DNA of 39,113 bases. Origin: Methylocystaceae bacterium (lineage in GTDB: Bacteria > Pseudomonadota > Alphaproteobacteria > Rhizobiales > Beijerinckiaceae). Each line of letters begins with the position of its first letter. Within the stretch, counting starts at the first letter, position 1. Both the position numbers and the translations under genes were made by a program. Positions 29,481-39,113 of this stretch are shown here, piece after piece. The notes beneath the pieces were generated by a model. The model searched no databases. It worked only from the letters and a program-made list of their open reading frames with translations, and was not told where the DNA came from. Where the stretch lies: assembly GCA_900299115.1 (NCBI GenBank), contig OMIO01000091.1:1-39113 (forward strand), in the 5' to 3' direction.

Positions 29481-30908
29481 TCACGTCCAAGCGATATAGG
29501 GACGAAGCCAGTCGATCGCCAGATTCCGCAGTTGAGCAATATTAAACACTAAGACAAAGAGGAGATAGACAAAACCGCCAATAAGAATTTGTGCGACAAG
29601 CGTTAAGGCCCCTGGAGACATATCCCCGCTTTGGCGCAAAACGAGATACATGGCGCCGCTGCCAATTCCCGCAAAAAGAAGATCCCGCAGCGAAGGCCAT
29701 ATAGCCTGACTGCGCAATGCAAAAAAAATTGTTGACGCTAAGGCCGCGATATAACCGCCGGTTTGCGCCACCGCGAGGTGCGCGGCGTCCGTCCCCTTTG
29801 GTAAAATAAGCAGTAAAATAATCGCCGCGACAGCCGCCGTTACAGCCGCGAAAACTAATGGCGCTGTACGTTTTTCGATTTGAAAAATTGGATTTATGCC
29901 AAAGTTCACAAGGCCCATTGCAAAAAGACCGGGCAATAAAATACCCAGATAATGACGAAAGGCTCCATGAAATTGCGTCGGAACAACAAGCGCTTCAACA
30001 GACGGCAGCACAATTCCAAGACCAACGCAGGCAGGCAATAAAATCGTAAAAACAACACTCATATTATAGGCTACCTGCCGTTTGGCTTGATCTTGACCCT
30101 GCAACTCGTGCTTTGCAACGGCGATTTGAAACAACAACACATCTAGCGCCGAGCCAAAAGCCATCATCGCGCGCATGCCAACATCATAGGCAAGCGCAAG
30201 CTGTCCGCTTTCAGCAAAATCATAAGTGCCCGCCGCAAGCGCCCGCGTGGCAAGCGGCAGCGCGTGATAGAGTAAGAGAGCAAGCACCATTGGCGTACTA
30301 TAGGAAATTAAATCTTTCACTGTCGCCATGCGCGCCTGACGGAGTGAAACGCCGGGATCGTATAAGGAGGCGCGTCCATAAAGAAATGTCGTGAATAAAC
30401 TCGCTACAGTGCCCGCTAGAGCCACTGCCGCCGACTGAAAAATAAAAGCGCCGCCGCCTATAAAAATCAGGGCTAATATATTTTTGACCAATATCAATCG
30501 TCCATAAGTATGATCGTCAAATCGGGCTCTTGCGAGCGCTGTAGAGTAGTCAAATAAGCCGTTTGCAACCGCCAACAGCATCGCCAAAACAACAAGGGAG
30601 GTTTCAAAATTCGAAATTGGTCCGATGAAGAGATAGATGCCGCAAAGGACAAACACAAAAATCGTAATCAACAGAAAAGATGCGGCAAGAGAGGCGCGGA
30701 TTTCAGGCGAAATATCGCGCGTGCGCTCAGAGTAAAATCGCGTTGTCGAAAATTTTAACCAATCATATAACGCCGTCTGCACCACGACATGAACAGCAAA
30801 GGCTAGCGCAAAACGCCCGTATTCTTCTGGGCCTAAAAATTTTGCGATCAACAAGCCAATGATAAAATTCGCGCATGTATTGGCAAAAAAGGCTAATAAA
30901 ACCTTCAC
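29481..30908 (-). CDS. Polysaccharide/lipopolysaccharide flippase-like multi-TM protein
   Basis: 475 aa, multiple TM segments, N-terminal ANTCANFIIGLLIAKFLGPEEYGRFALA typical of PST-type flippases. Confidence 0.82.
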   Translation of the reverse strand: MKVLLAFFANTCANFIIGLLIAKFLGPEEYGRFALAFAVHVVVQTALYDWLKFSTTRFYSERTRDISPEIRASLAASFLLITIFVFVLCGIYLFIGPISNFETSLVVLAMLLAVANGLFDYSTALARARFDDHTYGRLILVKNILALIFIGGGAFIFQSAAVALAGTVASLFTTFLYGRASLYDPGVSLRQARMATVKDLISYSTPMVLALLLYHALPLATRALAAGTYDFAESGQLALAYDVGMRAMMAFGSALDVLLFQIAVAKHELQGQDQAKRQVAYNMSVVFTILLPACVGLGIVLPSVEALVVPTQFHGAFRHYLGILLPGLFAMGLVNFGINPIFQIEKRTAPLVFAAVTAAVAAIILLLILPKGTDAAHLAVAQTGGYIAALASTIFFALRSQAIWPSLRDLLFAGIGSGAMYLVLRQSGDMSPGALTLVAQILIGGFVYLLFVLVFNIAQLRNLAIDWLRPYIAWT

Positions 30909-30963
30909 TGCGCCCGCGCCCTTTTTATTGGTCCGGCGCGCATTGTTTTTTGCAACGGCTGTT

Positions 30964-33930
30964 TCACCCCTGCGCGCTCCAACGACCCAGGGCTTCTAAT
31001 TCACGCAATGCTTGCGCATCGCGGCTTGTAATCTCTGTGTAATCTGGTTCCGCCGAAGCTGGATCAAAATATTTCCAAGAACGCGCACATTTTACGCCTT
31101 GCGCTCTTTGAGGCGACACCGCCACGCCTGGAACATCCGGCAAGCGGAAGGCGTCGCTGGGCCCTGCGCCATTTTCTAGCGTAATATTGGAGACAATGCA
31201 GATTTCTGCAAAATCACATCCAGCCAGCGCCTCCGATAATTTTGAGTCGTTCAAATAAACGATTGGCGCCGCCTCAAGCGAGGAGCCAATCCTTTTTTGC
31301 GCCCGTTCAATCTCCAAAGCTCCAGTAACGACAGCGCGAATAAGGCGAATTTGCTCCCATTTTTGAAAAAGCGCGTCATCTCGCCATTGCGACGGCAAAG
31401 ACGGAAATTGCTCAAGATGCGCCGATATCGCCTGCGGATAACGCGCAAGCCAGGCTTCTTCTGAAGTAAAAACTAAAATTGGCGCAAGCCATGTTGTGAC
31501 GCAACGAAAGATTTGTTCAATAACCGCCAGCGTCGTCCGACGCTTAACGCTCGACGGCGGATCGCAATACAACGCGTCTTTTCGAATATCAAAATAGAAA
31601 GCCGAAAGATCGCTTGTCATAAAGGGCGTCAGCAACGCCACGACTTTTTTAAAATCATAGGCTGAATAGGCTGCGCGGACCTGTGCGTCCATCTCTGTCA
31701 AGCGATGGAGCATGAGCCTTTCTAATTCACCCGCCTGTTCAATGAGTAAATCATCTTCTTGCCTGTGATGCGCTAAAGTGCCGAGCATCCAGCGAAGCGT
31801 GTTGCGTAATTTCCGATAGAGTTCAATAAATGTCTTGAGAATTTCAGGGCCTACACGCAAATCATCCGCATAATCAGATGCAGCGACCCAGAGACGAAGA
31901 ATATCCGCGCCGGCGTCGGAAATCACTTTTTGTGGCGCAACCACATTACCAAGCGATTTTGACATTTTGCGGCCCTTTTCATCCAAAACGAAGCCATGCG
32001 TGAGCACAGCGTCGTATGGCGCGCGGCCGTCAGCGCCACAACTTTCAAGTAAAGAAGAATGGAACCAACCGCGATGCTGGTCCGATCCTTCAAGATACAT
32101 GATTTCATCAAGACCCCCATCGCGTTTGCGATTTAGGCCCGCCAACATCGGAAATTGTTCTGCGTCATTGAGAACGAACGCATGGGTTGATCCTGAGTCA
32201 AACCAAACATCTAAAACATCCGATATTTTTTCATAATCTTCTGGCGCGTAGTCTGGGGCTAAAAATCTTTTTGCGGCGTTTTCATGATACCAAGCATCGG
32301 CGCCCTCTTGTTCAAATGCGTGCAAAATTCTTGCATTGACCTGTTGATCCACGAGAATTTCATGGCTGCCTTTTTTGACAAAAACAGCAATCGGCACGCC
32401 CCAGGCGCGTTGTCGAGACACAACCCAATCTGGTCGATTGGCGATCATTCCTCGAATACGATTTTCTCCCGCCGCAGGCGTCCATTTGGTGCGCCCAATC
32501 TCTTCCAACGCGATCTCTCTTAGCGTGCGGCCTTCCCGAAAGGGCTGATCCATTGCAATGAACCATTGGGGCGTATTGCGAAAAATGACGGGCTTTTTTG
32601 ATCGCCAGGAATGAGGATATTGATGCTTTAATCTTCCACGCGCAATGATTGCTCCAGCCTGCGCGAGTTCTTTGATCACAGCCTCGTTGGCGTCGCCCTT
32701 TTCGCCTTTTTCTGTAAGCACCCGCTTATTTTCAAAGCCTGGCGCCGCTTTTGTGTAAAAACCATTTTCGTCAACCGTGTAAGGAATTTCTGTCTTAATG
32801 CCGCGCTGGATCAATTCCCTTTGCGAGGCCATCCAAATATCAAAATCCTCGCGCCCATGACCCGGCGCAGTGTGCACAAAACCTGTTCCTGTATCGTCAG
32901 TGACGTGATCGCCATCGAATAAAGGCACATCAAAAGCATACCCCAACTGCGCTAGAGGATGCGCGCAGGTAAGTTCTGCAAGCGCTGTTGCAGGAATATC
33001 TTTAACGCGCGCATAGCTTTCTACTTTTGCTGATTTTAGCGCCTGATCCGCCAATTTGTCGGCAAGAATGAAATGATCATCTATCCGAGCCCAATTATTT
33101 TCTGGCGCTTGCGTAATGCGATAGAGGCCGTAACTAATTTTAGATGAAAAACAGATTGCGCGATTGCCTGGCAAGGTCCAAGGAGTCGTTGTCCAAATGA
33201 CAATGCGCGCTTTTGCGATATCCTCACCAGCGCCCGCGCGGATCGGAAAGGCCACCCAGACAGTATCGCTGGTGTGATCCTCATATTCGACTTCAGCCTC
33301 TGCGAGGGCCGTTTTTTCCACCACGCTCCACATCACAGGCTTTGACCCGCGATAGAGCAAACCATTTTCAGCAAATTTCATAATTTCCCGGGCGATGATC
33401 GCCTCGGCGGGATAAGCCATCGTCGCATAGGGGTGATCCCAATCGCCGGCTACGCCCAATCGTTTAAACTCTTCGCGCTGGACGCTCAGCCACTGTTGCG
33501 CATAATTGCGACATTCAAGACGAAAATTGATCATTTCTTCTGGCTGCGCAAAATCAGGTTTTTTCTTGCCCTTAGCGCGATAATTTTCTTCCTCTATCTT
33601 CCATTCAATCGGTAGGCCGTGACAGTCCCAACCAGGCACATAAACGCAGTCCTTACCTGTCATCCGTTGGCTACGCGTGACTAAATCTTTGAGGATTTTA
33701 TTGAGCGCGTGACCAATGTGAATATTCCCATTGGCATAGGGCGGTCCGTCATGAAGCGTAAATTTCGGCCGACCTTGCGCGACGCGGCGCATTTTTTCAT
33801 CAAGCCCTATTTCCGCCCATCGCTTCAGAAGTTCTGGTTCGCGCTCAGGCAAGCCAGCGCGCATCGGAAAAGCGGTTTCAGGCAGATAGAGGGATTTTGC
33901 GTAGTCGGGCCCTTGGGGATGATCATTCAT
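30964..33930 (-). CDS. ileS: Isoleucyl-tRNA synthetase
   Basis: [20 protein letters not shown] (HIGH), [13 protein letters not shown] (KMSKS), editing domain and anticodon-binding region. Confidence 0.96.
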   Translation of the reverse strand: MNDHPQGPDYAKSLYLPETAFPMRAGLPEREPELLKRWAEIGLDEKMRRVAQGRPKFTLHDGPPYANGNIHIGHALNKILKDLVTRSQRMTGKDCVYVPGWDCHGLPIEWKIEEENYRAKGKKKPDFAQPEEMINFRLECRNYAQQWLSVQREEFKRLGVAGDWDHPYATMAYPAEAIIAREIMKFAENGLLYRGSKPVMWSVVEKTALAEAEVEYEDHTSDTVWVAFPIRAGAGEDIAKARIVIWTTTPWTLPGNRAICFSSKISYGLYRITQAPENNWARIDDHFILADKLADQALKSAKVESYARVKDIPATALAELTCAHPLAQLGYAFDVPLFDGDHVTDDTGTGFVHTAPGHGREDFDIWMASQRELIQRGIKTEIPYTVDENGFYTKAAPGFENKRVLTEKGEKGDANEAVIKELAQAGAIIARGRLKHQYPHSWRSKKPVIFRNTPQWFIAMDQPFREGRTLREIALEEIGRTKWTPAAGENRIRGMIANRPDWVVSRQRAWGVPIAVFVKKGSHEILVDQQVNARILHAFEQEGADAWYHENAAKRFLAPDYAPEDYEKISDVLDVWFDSGSTHAFVLNDAEQFPMLAGLNRKRDGGLDEIMYLEGSDQHRGWFHSSLLESCGADGRAPYDAVLTHGFVLDEKGRKMSKSLGNVVAPQKVISDAGADILRLWVAASDYADDLRVGPEILKTFIELYRKLRNTLRWMLGTLAHHRQEDDLLIEQAGELERLMLHRLTEMDAQVRAAYSAYDFKKVVALLTPFMTSDLSAFYFDIRKDALYCDPPSSVKRRTTLAVIEQIFRCVTTWLAPILVFTSEEAWLARYPQAISAHLEQFPSLPSQWRDDALFQKWEQIRLIRAVVTGALEIERAQKRIGSSLEAAPIVYLNDSKLSEALAGCDFAEICIVSNITLENGAGPSDAFRLPDVPGVAVSPQRAQGVKCARSWKYFDPASAEPDYTEITSRDAQALRELEALGRWSAQG

Positions 33931-34010
33931 TTTTTTGACCGGATTGCCCGGCGCGCGCCGGAAAGATCCGCGTCACATAAAGGATTTGCCTAAAAAGGCC
34001 AATTCGCGGC

Positions 34011-34298
34011 CTATCTCAACCGCTTGAGAGGGCCCATGCCGATTAAGCCGGAAAGATAGGCGCCGGCGCCTAAAATCGCGATGATCGGGGCTAAAATGAA
34101 GAACAGGCTGGTGAGGAAAAAAAAACCCATGCCTAAAAGCGCCAGCATCCCGGCGGCCAGGATGAACGCGCCAAACGGCCCTAATTTAACAAATTTTACT
34201 TCACCGCCATTTGCGGAAATCCAAATGCGGGAGGACGGCTGCGCATCATGCTCCTTGTCGGGTGGAAGAATCTCGATTTCCTGTCTTTCGTCTTTCAT
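34011..34298 (-). CDS. Small two-TM membrane protein of unknown function
   Basis: MKDERQEIEILPPDKEHDAQPSSRIWISANGGEVKFVKLGPFGAFILAAGML...; internal start MKDERQE preferred; lies between ribF and ileS on the same strand. Confidence 0.6.
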   Translation of the reverse strand: MKDERQEIEILPPDKEHDAQPSSRIWISANGGEVKFVKLGPFGAFILAAGMLALLGMGFFFLTSLFFILAPIIAILGAGAYLSGLIGMGPLKRLR

Positions 34299-34369
34299 GA
34301 CGCGCTCCCATAAGCCTGACAGAGAAGATAAGCGCCCTAAGCCTAAACGCAAAGGGCGCATGCACAAAT

Positions 34370-35323
34370 CTATTCATGGGTTAGTATTTCGCGCGCGCGC
34401 AGGCAATCCTTATGCATTTGTGCGATGAGCGCCTCTTTATCCGCAAATTTTTCCTCCGCTCGAATGAGGCCATAGAAGGCGACCTCAACCTCTTTGTCGT
34501 ACAACGTGTCGGCAAAATCAAAAACAAAAACCTCAAGCAACGGTGGGCCATTATCAAACGTCGGTCGACGTCCATAACTTGCAACAGCTTGATAAATTTT
34601 ACTCTCAATCATGATTGTTACGGCATAAATACCGAAAGCGAGACGGTTGGAGGGATCTAGTTGAATATTTGCGGTAGGAAATCCAAGTTCTCGACCGCGT
34701 TTTTCACCATGGCGCACGCGCCCACGAATAAAATAGGGATGACCAAGAAGATTACGCGCAGCGGCGACATCTCCTTTTATTAACGCTTCTCGCGTCGCCG
34801 TAGATGAAACCGCTTCGATGCTCCCTGCTTCATCTTGCGTAATGCGATCAACAATATCGACGATGAAACCTAAGCGCGCGCCTTCTTTTTTTAAAAATTC
34901 ACCATCTCCTAATCGCCCAGCGCCAAAGCGAAAATCATATCCCGCGACAACTGCCGATAATTTCAAACGATGTGACAAAATTAATTCTGTAAATTCCTTC
35001 GCGGGTCTTTTACTGAAGGCTTGATCAAAACTTAGGATAATCATGCCGTCTAACCCAAGTTTAGCCGCTTGTACGGCTTTCTCCTGGGGCGGCGTTAGTC
35101 GAAAAATGACGTTTTCGCCTGCAAAAATATCTGCTGGATGAGGTTCAAAGGTCAATAAAACACAAGGTTTATTGAGTTTTTTTGCTAAATGTTGCGCCCG
35201 CGCGATAACCCCGCGATGGCCCCGATGCAATCCATCAAAATTACCAATCGCAGCGACAGCGTCAGCAAGGCCAAGGGGCGCTGAAACCGGATCACGCGCA
35301 ACGATAAAAGTCGATTCCGCCAC
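34370..35323 (-). CDS. ribF: Bifunctional riboflavin kinase/FAD synthetase
   Basis: AIGNFDGLHRGHRGVI, TFEPHPADIF, YDFRFGAGRLGD, GKRGRELGFPTANIQLD. Confidence 0.94.
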   Translation of the reverse strand: MAESTFIVARDPVSAPLGLADAVAAIGNFDGLHRGHRGVIARAQHLAKKLNKPCVLLTFEPHPADIFAGENVIFRLTPPQEKAVQAAKLGLDGMIILSFDQAFSKRPAKEFTELILSHRLKLSAVVAGYDFRFGAGRLGDGEFLKKEGARLGFIVDIVDRITQDEAGSIEAVSSTATREALIKGDVAAARNLLGHPYFIRGRVRHGEKRGRELGFPTANIQLDPSNRLAFGIYAVTIMIESKIYQAVASYGRRPTFDNGPPLLEVFVFDFADTLYDKEVEVAFYGLIRAEEKFADKEALIAQMHKDCLRAREILTHE

Positions 35324-35343
35324 GTGAGCGCGCTCTGACTGAT

Positions 35344-35823
35344 CTAGGGTGAGACTGGTTTCTCCGAGCTTCCGGCCGCTGTACGCGGGCTTTGTTCTCG
35401 GCTTGGAACCATGACAGTAGCTTCTCCGTCCAACACAACCTTACCATCAACGAGACATTCACATTTTAATTTAGCGCGACGGCCTTTTTCAGATAATTCG
35501 ACTACTTCAACGACGACCGTTATCACATCGCCAATTTTAACCGGCGCGCGAAAGTTCAAGGTTTGCGATAGATAAACTGCGCCGGGGCCTGGCAAATACA
35601 TGCCAATGACTGTTGAAATCAGCGAAGCGGTGTAAAGCCCATGAACAATCCTTTCGCCAAAACGGGTTTTAGAGGCGAAATGATCGGAAAGATGGATCGG
35701 ATTGCGATCTCCTGAAAGATCAGCGAAGGCGATAACGTCATCATCCATGACCGCCTTCATAAGCGTTTCGCGCATCCCAACGCTAAGATCTTCGAAATAA
35801 TATATTTTAAACGGCGTCGACAT
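35344..35823 (-). CDS. MaoC-like (R)-specific enoyl-CoA hydratase
   Basis: DLSGDRNPIHLSDHFASKTRFGERIVHGLYTASL hotdog hydratase signature (PhaJ-like). Confidence 0.85.
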   Translation of the reverse strand: MSTPFKIYYFEDLSVGMRETLMKAVMDDDVIAFADLSGDRNPIHLSDHFASKTRFGERIVHGLYTASLISTVIGMYLPGPGAVYLSQTLNFRAPVKIGDVITVVVEVVELSEKGRRAKLKCECLVDGKVVLDGEATVMVPSREQSPRTAAGSSEKPVSP

Positions 35824-35883
35824 GGAGGCTCACCGATTGGGTTAGAAAAGGGGATCATGCATTAAGAAGAAACTCTAACAGAT

Positions 35884-36789
35884 TTACCAGAAAACTTCTC
35901 CAGCCAAAGCACAAGGCCTTGCGCCAGCGCTATTGATCAGACGCGCGAGACCTGCTGGATTGATTTCAGCATCTGGCGTGATGAGTTCATCTTCATGCAC
36001 GCCTTCGGTAATAAAAAGACAATCAATACCGGCCCGACCAGCGCCGGCAAGATCCGTCGCAGCGCCGTCGCCGATCGCTAAAACATCTTTTGGATCGATC
36101 GACTGCCCCCTTAAACGCCGCAATCGTTCAAAGGCGGCGGCGTAAATCGGGGGATGCGGCTTGCCAAACATCAAAACTTTCCCACCAAGAAGCGCATAGC
36201 GCTGCGCGAGGGCGCCCGCGCAATAGACAATCTCTTCACCAATCGCGACGATAATATCTGGGTTCGCGCAAAGCATTTCCAAACCACGCGCCGCCATTTT
36301 TGTTAAGAGATCATCATAATCTTGAGGTTTTTCTACTCTTTCTTCGAAGAGTCCCGTGCAAACACAATAATCCGCCTCGTTGAAACTCACACAATGAATT
36401 GGGGCTCCGAGTCGTTGGCTGGCTTCTTCAAATAAGCCATTATCTCGCGATGGTCCAAGATGATAGCAGGATTGATCGCGACGAGAGAGCATTTCTGCAA
36501 GCGTTAATTCACCTGCTGAAACCAAATCATCATAACAGTCGCTCGGTAATCCCATTTCTGTTAACTGGCGTCGTACGTCACTGTCAGGTCTTGACGCATT
36601 GGTGATTAAAACGACACACCCCCTCTGCGCGCGAAACCGACGCAAAGCGTCGGCTGCACGCGGAAAATGCCGCTTTCCATCAATTAAAACCCCCCAGACA
36701 TCACAAAAAAGAGCCTTGTATGGCTTGGAGAGCGTCTCTAAACCCACATTGATTGACATAGGCGCGATCGTTGAACTGGAAGAGGTCAA
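35884..36789 (-). CDS. HAD-superfamily class IIA hydrolase (TIGR01459-like)
   Basis: FCDVWGVLIDGKRHFPRA, LITNASRP, GKPHPPIYAAAFERL, AIGDGAATDLAGAGRAGIDCLFITEGVH. Confidence 0.88.
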   Translation of the reverse strand: MTSSSSTIAPMSINVGLETLSKPYKALFCDVWGVLIDGKRHFPRAADALRRFRAQRGCVVLITNASRPDSDVRRQLTEMGLPSDCYDDLVSAGELTLAEMLSRRDQSCYHLGPSRDNGLFEEASQRLGAPIHCVSFNEADYCVCTGLFEERVEKPQDYDDLLTKMAARGLEMLCANPDIIVAIGEEIVYCAGALAQRYALLGGKVLMFGKPHPPIYAAAFERLRRLRGQSIDPKDVLAIGDGAATDLAGAGRAGIDCLFITEGVHEDELITPDAEINPAGLARLINSAGARPCALAGEVFW

Positions 36790-37508
36790 AATCGCGCCTC
36801 TTTTAAAGCATGCGCATGCGCTTTTTGTGCAACGGCGTGAAAGGTTCCGTAATCTTCATCAAGCCAAAATAACCGCCCGTCAGAGATCCGAAATGAAGCG
36901 CCATGCAGTTGTAAATGACGATGATGTTCGAGCACTTGTATCATTGGAAATGTGCGCAGATTTCGCAGCGTGAGTTTTACAGCCTCAAATTCCAAGCGTT
37001 CCATATAGTGAGGATCTTCTGGATTTGGCCGCACGCCTAATCTCTCTACCGCCGGCGCGAGCATGCGAATCCAATCGCCAATAAAATCGCTTTGACTGAG
37101 TGGCGGCGTCTCGGGATCTGCAACACTATCGGCATAAGCGCGCACGCCGCCGCAAAGACCATGTCCCAGCACGACAATATGCTCAACTTTTAAAGCCATG
37201 ACGGCATATTCAATCGCTGCGGAGGCGCCATGGTGGTGGTCGTCAGGCTCAAAGGGGGGAACAAGCGCTGCAACATTTCTTAAGACAAACAACTCACCCG
37301 GAGCCGCGTCAAAAATCGCCTCGGGAGCGACGCGCGAGTCGCAGCAACTGATGATCATGGTGCTGGGTTTTTGTCCCCTCAGCGCGAGTTCTCGCAATCT
37401 TTCTTGTTCGGAACGAAACCGACCGCCCAAAAAAACTTCATATCCCTCCACGAGATGACGCGGGGGATATTTGCTGCGTTCATGCGAGAAATCAGAATCT
37501 GTCGTCAT
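36786..37508 (-). CDS. Beta-class carbonic anhydrase
   Basis: IISCCDSRVAPE, LRNVAALVPP, VVLGHGLCGGVRA; 4-nt overlap with the HAD gene. Confidence 0.93.
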   Translation of the reverse strand: MTTDSDFSHERSKYPPRHLVEGYEVFLGGRFRSEQERLRELALRGQKPSTMIISCCDSRVAPEAIFDAAPGELFVLRNVAALVPPFEPDDHHHGASAAIEYAVMALKVEHIVVLGHGLCGGVRAYADSVADPETPPLSQSDFIGDWIRMLAPAVERLGVRPNPEDPHYMERLEFEAVKLTLRNLRTFPMIQVLEHHRHLQLHGASFRISDGRLFWLDEDYGTFHAVAQKAHAHALKEARF

Positions 37509-37683
37509 TTTCCGGTTATGTTTTTCTTGCCGTCGCGTCTTGATAAAGTATCTCTCATTGAAGCTGAGGACCCCAGTGGTTGGCGCAACGGTCTCTTATT
37601 GTGTAGAGAGCCCGGCATGGCAAGGGCGCCACACCCTGACAATGCCCCTCTTTGTTAGCCCTCATCGCTTGGAGCGCCTGATC

Positions 37684-38550
37684 ATGCTAAAACTCAAACG
37701 TAGTGTCCTTGCGATGCCTGGATCGAATGCGCGCGCGCTTGAAAAGGGGAAAAGCCTCCCTGCCGACGTGTTGATGTTTGAATTAGAAGACGGCGTTGCC
37801 GAGGGAGCGAAAGAGACTGCGCGTCAGCAAGTGGCGCAAGCGGTCGCCGGCGGCGGTTATGGTCCACGGCAGATCGTGGTGCGTCTTAATACAAGGGGTT
37901 CGCAGTGGTATAAGGCGGACATGGCCGAAATCGCGCCAACCGGCCCCGACGCAATCGTCATCCCTAAGGTTAATTCACGCGAGGAAATCCTACGCGCAGC
38001 TGCAGATCTTGTCGCGGCGGGCGCACCAGTGAAGACGCGACTTTGGGCGATGATCGAAACCCCCCGCGCCTTATTTGATATTGAAAAGATCGCCAGCGCC
38101 GCAAATGATCCGGCCTCTCGCCTGGAGGTTTTGGTGCTTGGACCTAATGATATTGCAAAATCCACCCGCGCCCGTCTGACCTCTGGCCGCGCCCCCTTAC
38201 TGTCTTGGCTTTCTTCAGGCGTTCTGGCCGCACGCGTTCACAATATTGAAATCATTGATGGCATTTATAATGATTTCAACGATGAAAAAGGACTGCGGTT
38301 GGAAGCCGAGCAAGGTCGGGACATGGGTTTTGATGGCAAAATGCTCATTCATCCCAGCCAAATTGGACCCGTAAATCAAATTTTTGCGCCGAGCGCTGAA
38401 GAAATTGAATTCGCGCGTAAAATCATCACGATCTTTGATCGTCCGGAAAATATGGATAAGGGCGTCGTCCAAATTGACGGCGTCATGGTTGAACGTCTCC
38501 ATATTGGTGTCGCCCAACGGGTTCTCGACTTAATGGCCGCCACATCCTGA
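37684..38550 (+). CDS. HpcH/HpaI (CitE-like) CoA-ester lyase
   Basis: LKRSVLAMPGSNARALEKGKSLPADVLMFELEDGVAEGAKETAR, WAMIETPRALFDIEKIA, DGKMLIHPSQIGPVN. Internal ATG 37684 preferred; the ORF opening at 37471 overlaps the divergent carbonic anhydrase. Confidence 0.9.
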   Translation: MLKLKRSVLAMPGSNARALEKGKSLPADVLMFELEDGVAEGAKETARQQVAQAVAGGGYGPRQIVVRLNTRGSQWYKADMAEIAPTGPDAIVIPKVNSREEILRAAADLVAAGAPVKTRLWAMIETPRALFDIEKIASAANDPASRLEVLVLGPNDIAKSTRARLTSGRAPLLSWLSSGVLAARVHNIEIIDGIYNDFNDEKGLRLEAEQGRDMGFDGKMLIHPSQIGPVNQIFAPSAEEIEFARKIITIFDRPENMDKGVVQIDGVMVERLHIGVAQRVLDLMAATS

Positions 38551-38583
38551 AGGCCCGCCTTTCCTTTAGGATACAGACGCCGC

Positions 38584-38625
38584 AAATTATGATTTCGCCC
38601 TGAGCGAAGCTCATTTATAATTTTT
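38584..38625 (+). terminator. Candidate terminator downstream of the CoA-ester lyase
   Basis: TTCGC-cctga-GCGAA hairpin flanked by aaattat...ttataattttt, ending in a T5 run. Confidence 0.35.
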
Positions 38626-38646
38626 GATGAAAGCCAAGGAGTAAAA

Positions 38647-39113
38647 ATGAGCGCGCCGGAAACCGAAAATCCCCCGCCGACACAAACGGCTCCTGCGCGC
38701 GCTCGGGGTAAGGGTTTTTCACGTTTTATCCTTCTGATTATTTTTATCTTACTTAGTCTGGGCGCTCTGGGTTATGGCGCGCTCATTTTTAGAGATAAGG
38801 ACCCGCGCTTAAATTCGCTTGCAACGCTCATCGACGCTGCTGCGCCAAAAGTTCAAAGCAGCGCGCGAGAAATCTATACCCAGCTCAATCAAATTATTGG
38901 GCAATACAAAGACACGCCCCCGCTCGAGAAAGACATTGATCAGGCGGCCGAAGTGGCGACAAATCCGCCACTCGCCCCCTTAGATAAAAACACTCAAATT
39001 GATCCGCCTGCGGCTGAGCAAAAAGAAAAATCCCTCGCGGCGCCAGACCTTAGCGCATTAACTCAAAAAATTGACGAAGCGGCGGATATCGCGCGCAAAG
39101 CGCTTAAAGCTGC
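38647..39113 (+). CDS. Partial CDS (runs off right edge): single-TM protein with Pro/Ala/Lys-rich extramembrane region
   Basis: Translated by hand: MSAPETENPPPTQTAPARARGKGFSRFILLIIFILLSLGALGYGALIFRDKDPRLNSLATLIDAAAPKVQSSAREIYTQLNQIIGQ...; RBS aaggag 7 nt upstream; no stop before the window end. Confidence 0.75.
   Translation, partial: MSAPETENPPPTQTAPARARGKGFSRFILLIIFILLSLGALGYGALIFRDKDPRLNSLATLIDAAAPKVQSSAREIYTQLNQIIGQYKDTPPLEKDIDQAAEVATNPPLAPLDKNTQIDPPAAEQKEKSLAAPDLSALTQKIDEAADIARKALKA

Noticed and set aside
35884-36789. HAD protein with DVWGV instead of DxDGT as a degenerate enzyme
   Set aside because: DxWGV is, to my recollection, normal for this TIGR01459-type subfamily, so not unusual here.
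37471-37683. N-terminal extension of the CoA-ester lyase ORF
   Set aside because: Overlaps the divergent carbonic anhydrase; family N-terminus (MLKLKRSVLAMPGSN) starts at 37684.
1-39113. CRISPR arrays, IS elements, prophage, toxin-antitoxin or secretion clusters
   Set aside because: No regularly spaced repeats, transposase/integrase motifs, phage genes or paired small toxin-antitoxin ORFs were seen on either strand.

Overview
The window reads as an alphaproteobacterial (Rhizobiales/Beijerinckiaceae-like, inferred from gene content) chromosomal segment made almost entirely of intact metabolic and housekeeping genes. In order: a truncated uracil-DNA-glycosylase-like start, yjiX/cstA, an ArsR-methyltransferase/metF/metH operon, a CoA-transferase with an extra C-terminal domain, queD/queE, a small c-type cytochrome, an orphan small exported protein, xth, tadA, an RluB-type pseudouridine synthase with a long charged tail, rsmD, mutS, maeB, ugd, hemA, an M20 peptidase, hbd, etfA/etfB, a rhomboid-like protein, a polysaccharide flippase, ileS, a small membrane protein, ribF, a MaoC-type hydratase, a HAD protein, a beta-carbonic anhydrase, a CoA-ester lyase, and a truncated single-TM protein at the right edge. 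I see no CRISPR array, prophage, IS element, rRNA or tRNA. I did not find a clear undescribed multi-gene system. The signals most worth follow-up are: (i) two TTGCN3GCAA operators spaced exactly 22 bp upstream of the 3-hydroxyacyl-CoA dehydrogenase gene, resembling PhaR sites; (ii) dyads in an AT-rich leader in front of the ArsR-methyltransferase/metF/metH operon; (iii) a QueD homolog lacking the canonical catalytic Cys; (iv) the C-terminal extension on the CoA-transferase; (v) hairpins and dyads upstream of maeB and downstream of the CoA-transferase. CDS starts were moved inward from the ORF track where overlaps, RBS or family N-termini supported it.
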